Part shown: positions 7,198 to 15,386 of the stretch, piece by piece
Layout of the letters: each line of letters starts with the position of its first letter
Numbering within the stretch: the stretch's first letter is position 1
Assembly (NCBI GenBank): GCA_030148985.1
Contig: JASBSJ010000067.1
Span: forward strand, 1 to 64,000
DNA: 64,000 bases
Source of the DNA: Sphingopyxis sp.
GTDB taxonomy: Bacteria; Pseudomonadota; Alphaproteobacteria; Sphingomonadales; Sphingomonadaceae
Reading direction: 5' to 3'
Position numbers and translations under genes: made by a program
Notes under the pieces: generated by a model
Seen by the model: only the letters and a program-made list of their open reading frames with translations
Database searches by the model: none
What the model was told of the DNA's origin: nothing

Positions 7198-9093
7198 ATG
7201 TTGACGATCAACGGCCTTACCGTGCGCCTTGGCGGGCGCACCATCCTCGACCGCGCGAGCGCAAGCCTGCCGGGGCGGAGCCGCACGGGCCTGATCGGCC
7301 GCAACGGCGCGGGCAAATCGACCTTGATGAAGGTGATGATCGGCCAGCTCGAAGCCGACGAGGGCGGCATCGAAATGCCGCGCAAGACGCGCGTCGGCTA
7401 TATCGCGCAGGAGGCACCGAGCGGGAGCGCCACGCCGTTCGAGACGGTGCTCGCCGCCGACAAAGAACGCGCCGAGCTGCTTGCGGCGTCGGAGGTCGAG
7501 CGTGACCCGCACAAGCTGGGCGACATCCACGAACGGCTGATCGCGATCGACGCCTATACGGCGCCCGCGCGCGCCGCGCGCATCCTGATCGGATTGGGCT
7601 TCGACGAGGCGATGCAGGGTCAGCCGCTCGACAGTTTTTCGGGCGGGTGGAAGATGCGCGTCGCGCTCGCTGCCTTGCTCTTTTCGAACCCCGACCTGCT
7701 GCTGCTCGACGAACCGTCGAACCACCTCGACCTCGAAGCGACGATGTGGCTCGAAAGCTTCCTCAAATCCTATCCGGGCCAGCTTGTCGTGATCAGCCAC
7801 GAACGCGACCTGCTCAACAATGTCGTCGACCATATCCTGCACCTCGAGGGCGGGAAGGTGACGCTTTATCCCGGCGGCTATAATGATTTCGAACGCCAGC
7901 GCGCCGAGCGCCTGGCACAGCTCGCCGCCGCCAAGGCCGCGCAGGATGCGCAGCGCGCCAAATTGCAGGACTATGTCGCGCGCAACAGCGCGCGTGCCTC
8001 GACCGCCAAACAGGCGCAGTCGCGCGCCAAGCAACTCGCGCGGATGCAACCGATCGCCGCGGTCGCCGAAGACCCGAGCCTCGCCTTCGATTTTCCGAGC
8101 CCCGACGCGCTGAAGCCGCCGCTGATCACGCTCGATCTCGCGAGCGTCGGCTATGCGCCGGGCGAACCGATCCTGACGCGGCTCAATTTGCGGATCGATC
8201 CCGACGACCGCATCGCACTGCTCGGCCGCAACGGCAACGGCAAGACGACGCTCGCGCGCCTGCTCGCGGCGCAGCTGACGCCGATGGACGGCGCGATGGC
8301 GGCGTCGGGCAAGATGCGCGTCGGCTATTTCACCCAATATCAGGTCGAGGAACTCGACGGCAGCGACACGCCGCTCGGCCATATGACGCGCGTGATGGCG
8401 GGCAAGACGCCGGGTGCGGTGCGCGCGCAATTGGGACGTTTCGGCTTCACGGGCAACAAGGCGACGACCGAGGTCGGCAAGCTGTCGGGCGGCGAACGCG
8501 CGCGGCTCGCGCTCGCGCTGATCACGCGCGACGCGCCGCATCTGCTGATCCTCGACGAGCCGACCAACCACCTTGACGTCGACGCGCGCGAGGCGCTGGT
8601 GCAGGCGCTCAACGGCTTCGACGGCGCGGTGCTGATCGTCAGTCACGATCGCCATATGCTCGAACTCACCGCCGACCGGCTGGTGCTCGTCGATGGCGGC
8701 ACCGCGCGCGAATTCGACGGCAGCATGGATGATTATGTCGCCTTCATTCTTGGCCAGGGAACGGGCAAGGGCTCGGCGGCGAATGACGATGGCAAGGGCG
8801 GGGCAAAGCCCAAGGATGCGAAAGCCGCGCGGCAGGAAGCCGCCAGGGCGCGCGAAGCGCAGGCGGCGCTGCGCAAGAGCGCGAAGGAGTTGGAAGCCAA
8901 GGCGGGAAAGCTCGCGCAGCAGATTTCGGCGATCGACCGCGCGATGTTCGACCCCGCTGGCGCCGAATCCGCGCTCGCGAAACTGACGATGGGCGAGCTG
9001 TCACAGCGCCGCGGCAAGCTGGCCGCCGAGCTGGAGGCGGCCGAGGCGGCGTGGATGGACGCGCTCGAAGCGATCGAGGCCGCGGCGGCTTGA
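7198..9093 (+). CDS. ABC-F family ATPase (translation/ribosome-associated)
   Basis: 631 residues, two fused ATP-binding domains and no membrane segment. Walker A GRNGAGKST (34-42) and GRNGNGKTT; signature motifs SGGWKMRVALA and SGGERARLALA; Walker B LLLLDEPSNHLDLE and LLILDEPTNHLDVD. A charged linker joins the domains and a coiled-coil tail ends the protein, like Uup/YheS. ABC-F proteins act on the ribosomal E site. The start at 7198 (MLTINGLTVRLGG) is chosen because homologous ABC-F proteins begin directly with the first strand. It may be separate from the pump operon 60 nt upstream. Confidence 0.93.
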   Translation: MLTINGLTVRLGGRTILDRASASLPGRSRTGLIGRNGAGKSTLMKVMIGQLEADEGGIEMPRKTRVGYIAQEAPSGSATPFETVLAADKERAELLAASEVERDPHKLGDIHERLIAIDAYTAPARAARILIGLGFDEAMQGQPLDSFSGGWKMRVALAALLFSNPDLLLLDEPSNHLDLEATMWLESFLKSYPGQLVVISHERDLLNNVVDHILHLEGGKVTLYPGGYNDFERQRAERLAQLAAAKAAQDAQRAKLQDYVARNSARASTAKQAQSRAKQLARMQPIAAVAEDPSLAFDFPSPDALKPPLITLDLASVGYAPGEPILTRLNLRIDPDDRIALLGRNGNGKTTLARLLAAQLTPMDGAMAASGKMRVGYFTQYQVEELDGSDTPLGHMTRVMAGKTPGAVRAQLGRFGFTGNKATTEVGKLSGGERARLALALITRDAPHLLILDEPTNHLDVDAREALVQALNGFDGAVLIVSHDRHMLELTADRLVLVDGGTAREFDGSMDDYVAFILGQGTGKGSAANDDGKGGAKPKDAKAARQEAARAREAQAALRKSAKELEAKAGKLAQQISAIDRAMFDPAGAESALAKLTMGELSQRRGKLAAELEAAEAAWMDALEAIEAAAA

Positions 9094-9096
9094 TAG

Positions 9097-9220
9097 CCCC
9101 TCCCCTTCAGGGGAGGGGTTGGGGTGGGGTCCATCGGCCTTGCGCAAGGCCGATGGACCCCACCCGCTGCGACTAGGGAGCAAAGCTCCCAAGCCTCGCT
9201 ACCCTCCCCTGAAGGGGAGG
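9097..9220. repeat. Palindromic repeat, CCCCTTCAGGGGAGGGG family (copy 1)
   Basis: Starts CCCCTCCCCTTCAGGGGAGG and ends with the same motif in inverted form (CCCTCCCCTGAAGGGGAGG). The middle has its own hairpin ATCGGCCTTGCGCAAGGCCGAT. A close copy is at 58363-58486 and a partial one near 47504-47567. Confidence 0.85.
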
Positions 9221-9261
9221 ACGTCACCGCCACATTGACTCGCCTTCCCCAATCCATCATA

Positions 9262-9281
9262 ATAGTTTCAATTGAAACCAT
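9262..9281. promoter_or_regulatory. Palindromic operator candidate upstream of hppD
   Basis: GTTTCAATTGAAAC (9265-9278) is a perfect 14-bp palindrome, flanked by AT...AT that extends the symmetry with one mismatch. It lies 15 nt before the HPPD start, where a MarR/IclR-type regulator of tyrosine or homogentisate breakdown could bind. The regulator is not in the window. Confidence 0.6.
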
Positions 9282-9295
9282 ATGAGGGAATGACC

Positions 9296-10387
9296 ATGGC
9301 CGACCTGTTCGAAAACCCACTGGGCCTCGACGGCTTCGAGTTCGTCGAATTTTCGGCGCCCGAAAAGGGCATGCTCGAACCGGTGTTCGAACGCATGGGT
9401 TTCACCCGCATCGCGCGGCACCGCTCGAAAGATGTCGAGCTGTGGCGCCAGGGCGACATCAATCTGATCGCCAATTATGAACCCAAATCGCCCGCGGCCT
9501 ATTTCGCCGCCGAGCATGGCCCGTCGGCGTGCGGCATGGGCTGGCGCTGCCGCGATGCCGCCAAGGCCTATGCCGAGGCGATCGAACGCGGCGCCGAACC
9601 CGTCGAGGTCAAGACCGGGCCGATGGAACTCCGCCTCCCAGCGATCCGCGGCATCGGCGGCTCGATCATCTATCTGATCGATCGTTATGGCGCCGACCTA
9701 AGCATCTACGACATTGATTTTGTTTACGAAGAGGGCGTCGATCGCCATCCGGTCGGCGCGGGGCTGAAGCTGATCGATCACCTGACGCACAATGTCTATG
9801 GCGGCCGCATGGCGCATTGGGCGGCGTTCTATGAGCGGATCGCGGGCTTCCGCGAAATCCGCTATTTCGACATCAAGGGCGAATATACCGGCCTGACGTC
9901 GAAGGCGATGACCGCGCCCGACGGCAAGATCCGCATTCCGCTGAACGAAGAAGGTGCGGGCGGCGGCGGCCAGATCGAGGAATATCTGCGCGCCTATAAT
10001 GGTGAGGGCATCCAGCACATCGCCTTTGCCTGCGACGATCTCTACGCCGCGTGGGACAAGCTCAAAGCGCTTGGCAACCCGTTCGCGCCGGCGCCGCCAG
10101 AAACCTATTATGAAATGCTCGCCGAACGCCTGCCCGGCCATGGCGAGCCGGTCGACGAACTGAAATCGCGCGGCATCCTGCTCGACGGCTCGACGGCGGA
10201 AGGCGACCCGCGGCTGCTGCTCCAGATTTTCGGGCAGACGGTGATCGGTCCCGTCTTCTTCGAATTCATCCAGCGCAAGAAGGACGAAGGGTTCGGCGAG
10301 GGCAATTTCACCGCGCTGTTCAAGTCGATGGAACTCGACCAGATCCGCCGCGGCGCGCTCAACGTCGAAGCGGAGCCCGCCGAATGA
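9296..10387 (+). CDS. hppD: 4-hydroxyphenylpyruvate dioxygenase
   Basis: 363 residues, two VOC domains. It converts 4-hydroxyphenylpyruvate to homogentisate in tyrosine breakdown, using a non-heme Fe(II). The expected iron ligands are H162 ('IDHLTHNV'), H241 ('[12 protein letters not shown]') and E323 ('[18 protein letters not shown]'). The C-terminal '[20 protein letters not shown]' is characteristic. The ATG at 9296 has GAGGG at a 7-nt spacing; 9290 would be too close to it. The stop overlaps the next start (ATGA). A palindrome lies just upstream as a likely operator. Confidence 0.96.
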   Translation: MADLFENPLGLDGFEFVEFSAPEKGMLEPVFERMGFTRIARHRSKDVELWRQGDINLIANYEPKSPAAYFAAEHGPSACGMGWRCRDAAKAYAEAIERGAEPVEVKTGPMELRLPAIRGIGGSIIYLIDRYGADLSIYDIDFVYEEGVDRHPVGAGLKLIDHLTHNVYGGRMAHWAAFYERIAGFREIRYFDIKGEYTGLTSKAMTAPDGKIRIPLNEEGAGGGGQIEEYLRAYNGEGIQHIAFACDDLYAAWDKLKALGNPFAPAPPETYYEMLAERLPGHGEPVDELKSRGILLDGSTAEGDPRLLLQIFGQTVIGPVFFEFIQRKKDEGFGEGNFTALFKSMELDQIRRGALNVEAEPAE

Positions 10388-10929
10388 CCAGCCCGATCAA
10401 ATTGGGCGGCGTCCACCACGCCGCCTATCGCTGCAAGGACGCGAAGCAGACGGTCGACTGGTATGAGGCCATGCTCGGCATGACCTACACCACCGCCTTT
10501 GCCGAGGATCATGTGCCGTCGACCGGCGAATATGACCCCTATATGCACGTATTCCTCGACGCGGGAAACGGCAACATCCTCGCCTTTTTCGAGCTGCCTA
10601 ATCAGCCCGAGATGGGACGCGACGAAAATACGCCGCAATGGGTGCAGCATCTGGCTTTCAAGGTCGGCAGCTATGACGAGCTGGTCGCGGCGAAGGCGCA
10701 TCTGGAGGCGAACGGCGTCGACGTGCTCGGCCCGACGCACCATGGCATTTTCAAGTCGATCTATTTCTTCGACCCCAACGGCCACCGCGTCGAGCTGGCG
10801 TGCGACATCGGCACCGACGAGCAATATGCCGAACTGAAGCGCGTCGCGCCGCTGATGCTCGAGGAATGGAGCCGGACCAAAAAGGCGCCGCGCCACGCCG
10901 ACTGGCTGCACGCCGCGGCGAACGAGTAG
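10384..10929 (+). CDS. VOC family (glyoxalase/dioxygenase-like) protein coupled to hppD
   Basis: 181 residues forming one VOC module pair: '[26 protein letters not shown]' at the N-terminus and '[15 protein letters not shown]...[17 protein letters not shown]' at the C-terminus. Histidines at the VHH and VQH positions and the glutamate of HRVELA are probable metal ligands. The four-base overlap with hppD suggests a role in tyrosine/homogentisate catabolism, for instance on a ring-cleavage product, but the substrate is unknown. Confidence 0.85.
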   Translation: MTSPIKLGGVHHAAYRCKDAKQTVDWYEAMLGMTYTTAFAEDHVPSTGEYDPYMHVFLDAGNGNILAFFELPNQPEMGRDENTPQWVQHLAFKVGSYDELVAAKAHLEANGVDVLGPTHHGIFKSIYFFDPNGHRVELACDIGTDEQYAELKRVAPLMLEEWSRTKKAPRHADWLHAAANE

Positions 10930-10932
10930 CGC

Positions 10933-12186
10933 TCAGAACCTCCGCGAAAAGCTGACCAGATCGGCGTCGGGATCGCCGTCGCCGCAGATCAGCCCGCGGA
11001 GCATCTGCGCCGCCATCATCGAAAAGGTGATGCCGTTGCCGCCAAAGCCCATCGCCGCGTAGCAACGGGGCATTCTTGGAATGCGACCGATCGTCGGGGT
11101 GCCGGTTCTGCTGTCGCCGAAACTGCCCGCCCACGCATGGACCGGAGTCGGATCGATCATCGGCAGCAGTGCGCCCAGCTTGCGCGACAGGGTTGCGGTC
11201 TTCGCCGCAATCTTGGCATCGCGTTCGTCCGCATCGCTGATCTCTTCATCCTCGCCGCCGCAAATCACTTCGCCCGCCGGAGTAGTGCGAATATAGAGAT
11301 AGGGGTCGGCGGCTTCCCAGATCATCGCCGCCGTTGGCCAGATCGCGCGCGGTTGCGCCTTCGTCGCGATCGACCAGCTGGAGATGATCCTGTTCCCCTT
11401 GCGGGGGATGCCTTTCATCATCTCATAGCCCGTTGCGACGACCAGATCGCGCGCGCGGATTTCCGGGCCATCGGCGCTCTGGAGCGTCACGCCGCTTTCG
11501 CCGGGCGCTACCTCGCAGATGTCGACCGGGCTATAGACGCGCGCCCCGCGTCCGATCGCGACATTCAGATAGCCCGCCGCCAATTGGCGCGGATCGGCCG
11601 AATAATTGCCGAAACCGACGATCGCATGGCGTCCCTTGATGCCATAGCGATCCAGCACCGCGGCGGGTTTCAGCAGTTCGATCTCGAACCCCGCGCGTCG
11701 CCGGGCATCGGCTTCACGCGCCAACCCCTCGGCATCGAGCACATTGCCGTGTAGATAGATCGAGCCGCGCGTCGCGGCATCGACCTTCAGCCCCAGCCGC
11801 TCGGTCCGCTCGCGCAGCGCATCGACCGACTGGCGCGACCGCCGCCACAGCCGCTCGGCGCGGTCGCGGCCGATATGCTCGGCCAGCAGCGACAGCGGCG
11901 TGTCGATCTCATACTGCAGCATCGCGGTCGATGCCGCCGTCGATCCTTCGAGCGGCCGGCGGCGATCGACCATGACCACCTGCAACCCTGCCTCCGACAG
12001 CGTTTCGGCGATCAGCGCGCCCGAAATCCCGGCGCCGATGATTGCGACATCGCAGCCGATGTCGCGGGTCAGCGGCTGGGTCGGCACGCTCGGGCGCCGC
12101 CGCGCGGACCAGATCGACTGGCCGGTGCGCAGATCGCGGTGGTGGGTGACCGAGGCTTGGCTTGATCGCGAGGGGGGCTTCGTCAT
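10933..12186 (-). CDS. FAD-dependent amino-acid/amine oxidoreductase (DadA/PuuB-like)
   Basis: 417 residues. The Rossmann FAD motif 'CDVAIIGAGISGALIAETLSEAG' starts about residue 42, and the C-terminal 'PRCYAAMGFGGNGITFSMMAAQMLRG' closes the FAD site as in the DAO family. The middle 'ARDLVVATGYEMMKGIP' and 'IWEAADPYLYIRTTPAGEVICGGED' strands match gamma-glutamylputrescine oxidase-like enzymes. Substrate is unassigned. The start at 12186 has GGAG 8 nt upstream; the longer reading frame to 12339 runs through low-complexity sequence. It is convergent with hppD-VOC. Confidence 0.88.
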   Translation of the reverse strand: MTKPPSRSSQASVTHHRDLRTGQSIWSARRRPSVPTQPLTRDIGCDVAIIGAGISGALIAETLSEAGLQVVMVDRRRPLEGSTAASTAMLQYEIDTPLSLLAEHIGRDRAERLWRRSRQSVDALRERTERLGLKVDAATRGSIYLHGNVLDAEGLAREADARRRAGFEIELLKPAAVLDRYGIKGRHAIVGFGNYSADPRQLAAGYLNVAIGRGARVYSPVDICEVAPGESGVTLQSADGPEIRARDLVVATGYEMMKGIPRKGNRIISSWSIATKAQPRAIWPTAAMIWEAADPYLYIRTTPAGEVICGGEDEEISDADERDAKIAAKTATLSRKLGALLPMIDPTPVHAWAGSFGDSRTGTPTIGRIPRMPRCYAAMGFGGNGITFSMMAAQMLRGLICGDGDPDADLVSFSRRF

Positions 12187-12283
12187 GGAATGCTCCGTGC
12201 CGCGGCCGAGGCGACACGGATCTAATCCCCCGCGTGCCATCGGGTTGCACACGGCGGCGAACGAATAGGCCGAACTTCTAAAA

Positions 12284-12363
12284 CCGTTCGTGTCGAGCGA
12301 AGTCGAGACACCCTGCGCCAGTTCTCCAACGATGGGCATCTCGACTTCGCTCGATGCGAACGG
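12284..12363. repeat. Inverted repeat (CGTTCGTGTCGAGCGAAGTC family)
   Basis: Arms CCGTTCGTGTCGAGCGAAGT and ACTTCGCTCGATGCGAACGG are near-perfect complements with about 20 nt of loop between the pairing parts. This is a common dispersed hairpin in sphingomonads. It lies between purH's 3' end and the oxidoreductase start. Confidence 0.75.
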
Positions 12364-12384
12364 GATCTTTGAGCGGCGCGACTA

Positions 12385-13977
12385 TCAGTGCCTAAAATGC
12401 CGCATCCCGGTGAAGACCATCGCCAGCCCCGCCTCGTTCGCGGCCGCGATCACCTCGTCGTCGCGGATCGATCCGCCTGGCTGGATGACGCAGGTCGCGC
12501 CCGCCTCGACAGCTGCCAGCAGCCCGTCGGCGAAGGGGAAGAAAGCGTCGCTGGCGACTGCGCTGCCGACGGTACGCGACTCCGCCCAGCCGTGGCTCTC
12601 GGCCGCTTCGCGCGCTTTCACCGCGGCGATGCGCGCGCTATCGCGGCGGTTCATCTGTCCCGCGCCGATGCCCGCGGTCGACCCGCCCTTGGCGTAAACG
12701 ATCGCGTTCGACTTCACATGCTTGGCGATCGTCCACGCGAACAGCGCGTCGGCGAGTTCCTCTTCGGTCGGGGCGCGGTCGGTCACGACCTTCAGATCGG
12801 CGCGGGTGATGCGGCCATTGTCGCGGCTCTGCGCCAGCCAGCCGCCCGCGATCGTCTTCATCATCAGCCCGCCGCGCGCCGGATCGGGCAAGTCGCCGGT
12901 GAGCAGCAGGCGGAGATTCTTCTTCTTCGCGAACACCGCCCGCGCATCGGCGTCGGCGTCGGGGGCGCAGACGACTTCGGTGAAGATGCCGCTGATCGCT
13001 TCGGCAGTCGGCCCGTCGAGCGGCCGGTTGACCGCGATGATGCCGCCAAACGCCGATACGTCGTCGCATTTGAGCGCCGCGTCATAGGCTTCGGCAATCG
13101 TTGCCGCGGTGGCGACACCGCAGGGGTTAGCGTGCTTGACGATGACGCAGGTCGGATCGGCTTCGCGAAATTCGGTGACCAGTTCGAGCGCCGCGTCGGC
13201 ATCGTTGATATTATTGTAGCTCAGCTCCTTGCCCTGCACTTGTTCGGCCTGCGCAATCCCGCGCGCCGCCGGACCCGCGGGCAGGTAAAGCGCCGCCTGC
13301 TGGTGTGGATTCTCGCCATATCGCAGTTCGGCTGAGAGCTTCGCGGTAAGCGGCAACGTATCCGGGAACAGCTTGCCCTGATCGGCAAAGGCGAACCAGC
13401 TCGCGATCATCCCGTCATACGTCGCGGTGTGGGCAAAGGCGGTGGCGGCGAGGCGCTTGCGCAAGCCTAGCGTGGTCGCGCCGCCATTCGCGTCCATTTC
13501 GGCAATCACCGCGGCATAATCCTCAGGCTCGGTAACGATGTTCACAAAGGCATGGTTCTTCGCCGCCGATCGCACCATCGCCGGGCCGCCGATGTCGATA
13601 TTCTCGATAATCTCGTCGCGCTCCGCACCCTTCGCGACCGTCGATGCGAACGGATAGAGGTTGACCACCACCAGGTCGATCGCGCCGATGCCATGCGCGT
13701 CCATCGCCGCGACATGCGCCGCATCGTCGCGCACCGCCAGGATGCCGCCGTGGACCGTCGGGTGCAGCGTCTTGACCCGCCCGTCCATCATTTCGGGAAA
13801 GCCGGTGAGATCGGCGACGTCGAGGACAACGTGCCCGGCGTCGCGCAGCGCCTTCGCGGTCCCCCCGGTCGAAACCAGCTCGACCCCGTGGCGGACGAGC
13901 GCGGCCGCCAGATCGGCAAGCCCCGCCTTGTCGCTGACGGAAAGCAGGGCGCGGCGGACGGCGACGAGATCGGTCAT
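12385..13977 (-). CDS. purH: Bifunctional AICAR transformylase / IMP cyclohydrolase
   Basis: 530 residues, the usual PurH length. The N-terminal MGS-like IMP cyclohydrolase domain begins '[33 protein letters not shown]' and continues '[19 protein letters not shown]'. The AICAR transformylase domain carries '[14 protein letters not shown]' and the catalytic 'KHANPCGVA'. The last two steps of purine synthesis are catalysed in the cytosol. ATG 13977 is chosen because the family starts at '[13 protein letters not shown]'; the frame extends to 14034 without a plausible start. Gene order with phytase upstream is not an obvious functional unit. Confidence 0.97.
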   Translation of the reverse strand: MTDLVAVRRALLSVSDKAGLADLAAALVRHGVELVSTGGTAKALRDAGHVVLDVADLTGFPEMMDGRVKTLHPTVHGGILAVRDDAAHVAAMDAHGIGAIDLVVVNLYPFASTVAKGAERDEIIENIDIGGPAMVRSAAKNHAFVNIVTEPEDYAAVIAEMDANGGATTLGLRKRLAATAFAHTATYDGMIASWFAFADQGKLFPDTLPLTAKLSAELRYGENPHQQAALYLPAGPAARGIAQAEQVQGKELSYNNINDADAALELVTEFREADPTCVIVKHANPCGVATAATIAEAYDAALKCDDVSAFGGIIAVNRPLDGPTAEAISGIFTEVVCAPDADADARAVFAKKKNLRLLLTGDLPDPARGGLMMKTIAGGWLAQSRDNGRITRADLKVVTDRAPTEEELADALFAWTIAKHVKSNAIVYAKGGSTAGIGAGQMNRRDSARIAAVKAREAAESHGWAESRTVGSAVASDAFFPFADGLLAAVEAGATCVIQPGGSIRDDEVIAAANEAGLAMVFTGMRHFRH

Positions 13978-14066
13978 GGGAAGGGTGGCCTTTGAAGACG
14001 GGAAAGACGCGGTCCCCCTAGGCGGGCGTGCCAATTATCGCAAGCGCCGCACCATAAAATCGCCGT

Positions 14067-14146
14067 GTCCCCGCTAAGGCGGGGACCCATCATCTGCCGA
14101 TTCAAAATGGCGCCGACCGGAGATGGGCTCCCGCCTTCGCGGGAGC
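14067..14146. terminator. Two GC-rich hairpins between phytase and purH
   Basis: GTCCCCGC/GCGGGGAC (14067-14074/14079-14086) and GCTCCCGC/GCGGGAGC (14127-14134/14139-14146), each with a 4-nt loop. They lie downstream of the phytase stop and upstream of purH and could end the phytase transcript. No U tract is seen, so they may instead be dispersed mini-repeats. Confidence 0.5.
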
Positions 14147-14171
14147 ACACGGCTTCTTACATCGCCGAAGA

Positions 14172-15200
14172 CTAAAGCCCCAGCGCCGCCGCGATCTGGT
14201 CCCAGCGCACGAGCTTGAAATTCTGTGCCTTGGCGCCGTTGTCGCCGTCCTGCGCGATGAAGATGCCGTCGGGATAGGCGGGGCCGAAATTGCCCGCGAC
14301 CACCTCGATCCCGTCGGTTTCGCTCGTCGCGCCGAACGCGCCCGCGGCGACGGCGAAGCGGCCGATATAGTCGATGCCGGGCAGGCGATAGACCGCATAG
14401 GCATTGTCGCCCTGGCTCGATGCGATCAGGTAACGCTGGCCCTTGTGGTCGATCGTCGCCAGCCCTTCGAGGTCGGCGACGAGCCGCTGGTTGTCGATCG
14501 GCGCGACCATGCGTGCGGCCGCGCCCTTGCCCTGCTGTTTGAGTTCCCACAGCCCGCCGACCTCTTCGCCGACATAGAGCGTGTCGCCGTCGAAGACGCA
14601 GCCTTCGGACTGGGTCGGGATCTTGTGTTCCCACTCGATGCTGAAGGTCGGCGCGCCGCCCGCGGGCAGCCCCACCGTGCCGACGCGCACCGTGCCGTCC
14701 TTGACGATCAGCGCCGCGGTGATCGGTTCGCCCGGCGCGCTTTTCTTGACGCACAGGCCATAGGCTTCGCCCGATCCGGCGGGCGCGCGGCCGAGCGCGG
14801 TGATCGCGGGCGCCGCGCCGTCGAGGCGGAAGATCGCGAGATGCGCGTTCACGCCGTCGTTGCGGTCGCTGGCGACGATGATGTCGCCCGCCATGTCGAC
14901 ATTGTTGACCAGCCCGGCCTCGATGAAGGCGACATCCTTGCCGGTGAGGTCATAGATGTGCAGCCCCGCCTTCTTGTCGGTCGCGATAATCAGTGCGCGA
15001 TTCGGATTGGCGGGATCGACCCAGACCGCCGGGTCGTCGGCGGCATCGGCGCGGTTGGTGCCGACCGGCTGCGTCTCGCCGCTCGCGGTCACCTGCACCG
15101 GCGGCAGGCCGGTGATCATCGGCTCGCTCGCGGCGCATCCGGCGAGCAGCGAGGCAAAGGCGAGCGAAGTCAGCAACTTCGCCTGACGGGTGACGGACAT
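14172..15200 (-). CDS. Beta-propeller phytase, lipoprotein
   Basis: 342 residues. The lipobox LLAGC places the lipid-modified Cys at 22. The beta-propeller phytase signature 'DDPAVWVDPANPNRALIIATDKKAGLHIYDLTG' (55 on) and the calcium/phosphate ligand strands 'SEGCVFDGDTLYVGEEVGGLWELK' and 'GIEVVAGNFGPAYPDGIFIAQDGDN' are plain. Such enzymes release phosphate from Ca-phytate outside the cell or in the periplasm. It is divergent from a TonB-dependent receptor, a pairing recurring in sphingomonads, with a PHO-box-like site between the two. Phosphate-starvation control is inferred. Confidence 0.92.
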   Translation of the reverse strand: MSVTRQAKLLTSLAFASLLAGCAASEPMITGLPPVQVTASGETQPVGTNRADAADDPAVWVDPANPNRALIIATDKKAGLHIYDLTGKDVAFIEAGLVNNVDMAGDIIVASDRNDGVNAHLAIFRLDGAAPAITALGRAPAGSGEAYGLCVKKSAPGEPITAALIVKDGTVRVGTVGLPAGGAPTFSIEWEHKIPTQSEGCVFDGDTLYVGEEVGGLWELKQQGKGAAARMVAPIDNQRLVADLEGLATIDHKGQRYLIASSQGDNAYAVYRLPGIDYIGRFAVAAGAFGATSETDGIEVVAGNFGPAYPDGIFIAQDGDNGAKAQNFKLVRWDQIAAALGL

Positions 15201-15299
15201 GGCGATTCCCCTTGTTCATGCAGCGCAGCCGCGCGCTTGACCGCGCCCCCTTTCATCTCGGCGTCGCCGCGTCAATCGCACAATATTTCAGCCATATAA

Positions 15300-15317
15300 A
15301 TGTCATCATAACGTCAT
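15300..15317. promoter_or_regulatory. Putative PHO box (PhoB site)
   Basis: ATGTCAT-CATA-ACGTCAT: two 7-bp direct repeats with the TGTCA/CGTCA core at 11-bp period, matching the two-repeat architecture of PhoB boxes (CTGTCAT N4 CTGTCAT). It lies between the divergent phytase and TonB receptor starts. Another CTGTCAC is nearby at 15332. Confidence 0.55.
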
Positions 15318-15386
15318 TTGACTCGCCGCAAACTGTCACATGACGCCCCTAGACGCCCGGCAACCACAAAGGGGGGTCTCATCAAA

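Noticed and set aside
6643-8655. 670-codon open frame on the minus strand
   Set aside because: Antisense to emrB and the ABC-F gene; translation is Arg/Ala/His-rich without motifs.
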